From assembly GCA_001931875.2 (NCBI GenBank), contig MSJH02000317.1, positions 1 to 18,339 on the forward strand: DNA of 18,339 nucleotides, read 5' to 3'. Shown here one piece after another: positions 18,313-18,339 of this stretch. Source of the DNA: Byssochlamys sp. IMV 00236 (taxonomy: Eukaryota; Ascomycota; Eurotiomycetes; Eurotiales; Thermoascaceae). Numbering within the stretch: the stretch's first letter is position 1; each line of letters starts with the position of its first letter. The position numbers and the translations under genes were made by a program. Under the pieces are notes generated by a model. The model ran no database searches, was not told where the DNA came from, and worked only from the letters and a program-made list of their open reading frames with translations.

Positions 18313-18339
18313 TTTTTTTTTTTTTTTTTTTTTTTTTTT
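18313..18339. repeat. T27 run at the right window edge
   Basis: Twenty-seven T residues end the window, mirroring the T11 start; probably the point where the assembly stopped. Confidence 0.85.

Larger units (their letters stand above)
16910..18339. other. Right-end region with no defensible gene
   Basis: The first bases are the Doa10 promoter (a GTATAAAATT motif lies about 10 nt before the ATG, on the minus strand). Plus-strand frames at 17084-17272 and 17273-17686 are one frame cut by a TAG at 17270-17272; the minus strand is also partly open there (17483-17671 and a neighbouring frame with two stops). None shows a known family, so this may be a decayed gene or chance. From 17690 on there is no open frame of note, one hairpin (17940-17979) and the terminal T run. 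Confidence 0.45.

Overview
The window looks like nuclear DNA from an early-diverging filamentous fungus, most likely Mucoromycota (Mucorales-like). The reasons are an AT-rich background, compact genes with many 46-90 nt GT-AG introns, CT-rich tracts just upstream of start codons, a Zn2Cys6 regulator, a Swc5 subunit and a Doa10/SSM4-type ubiquitin ligase. This is judged from gene content only; no search was run. Both ends are long T runs (11 and 27), so the window is probably one assembly contig broken at homopolymers.

Left half, all plus strand: a HotDog acyl-CoA thioesterase (20-600, 1 intron); calreticulin (944-2272, 1 intron, RDEL tail); a gene-poor kilobase (2273-3339); a Kes1/Osh4-like oxysterol-binding protein (3340-4730, 3 introns). 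Next comes a minus-strand broken gene (4872-6113) whose exons rebuild a SWIM zinc-finger protein of the kind often linked to MULE transposases. It has lost its 5' end and carries two single-base slips in homopolymers. A non-coding stretch (6114-7057) follows, with a short TTAGGGG-like tract and several hairpins. Then come Swc5 (7058-7750, 1 intron) and, only 153 bp later, a membrane-anchored family-9 glycoside hydrolase (7904-9737, 3 introns).

Right half, all minus strand: a small Zn2Cys6 transcription factor (10323-11121, 1 intron), a 175-aa protein with a WWE-like segment and a Ser/Asn-rich tail (11868-12395, no intron), and a nine-exon Doa10/MARCH6 homologue (12842-16909). The last has a 16-nt first exon and a 33-nt third exon, so its RING-CH domain appears only after splicing. 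The final 1.4 kb holds no gene I can defend, only broken open stretches and one strong hairpin.

The genes are a normal eukaryotic mixture, not a cluster. Calreticulin (ER folding), Doa10 (ER-associated degradation) and the Osh protein (sterol/PI4P exchange at ER contacts) all touch the ER, but they lie apart and nothing in the sequence shows shared control. I see no defence system, CRISPR array, toxin or viral gene. The most useful points are the exon structures (especially the hidden RING-CH of Doa10 and the slipped SWIM gene) and the unexplained hairpin-rich non-coding segments.
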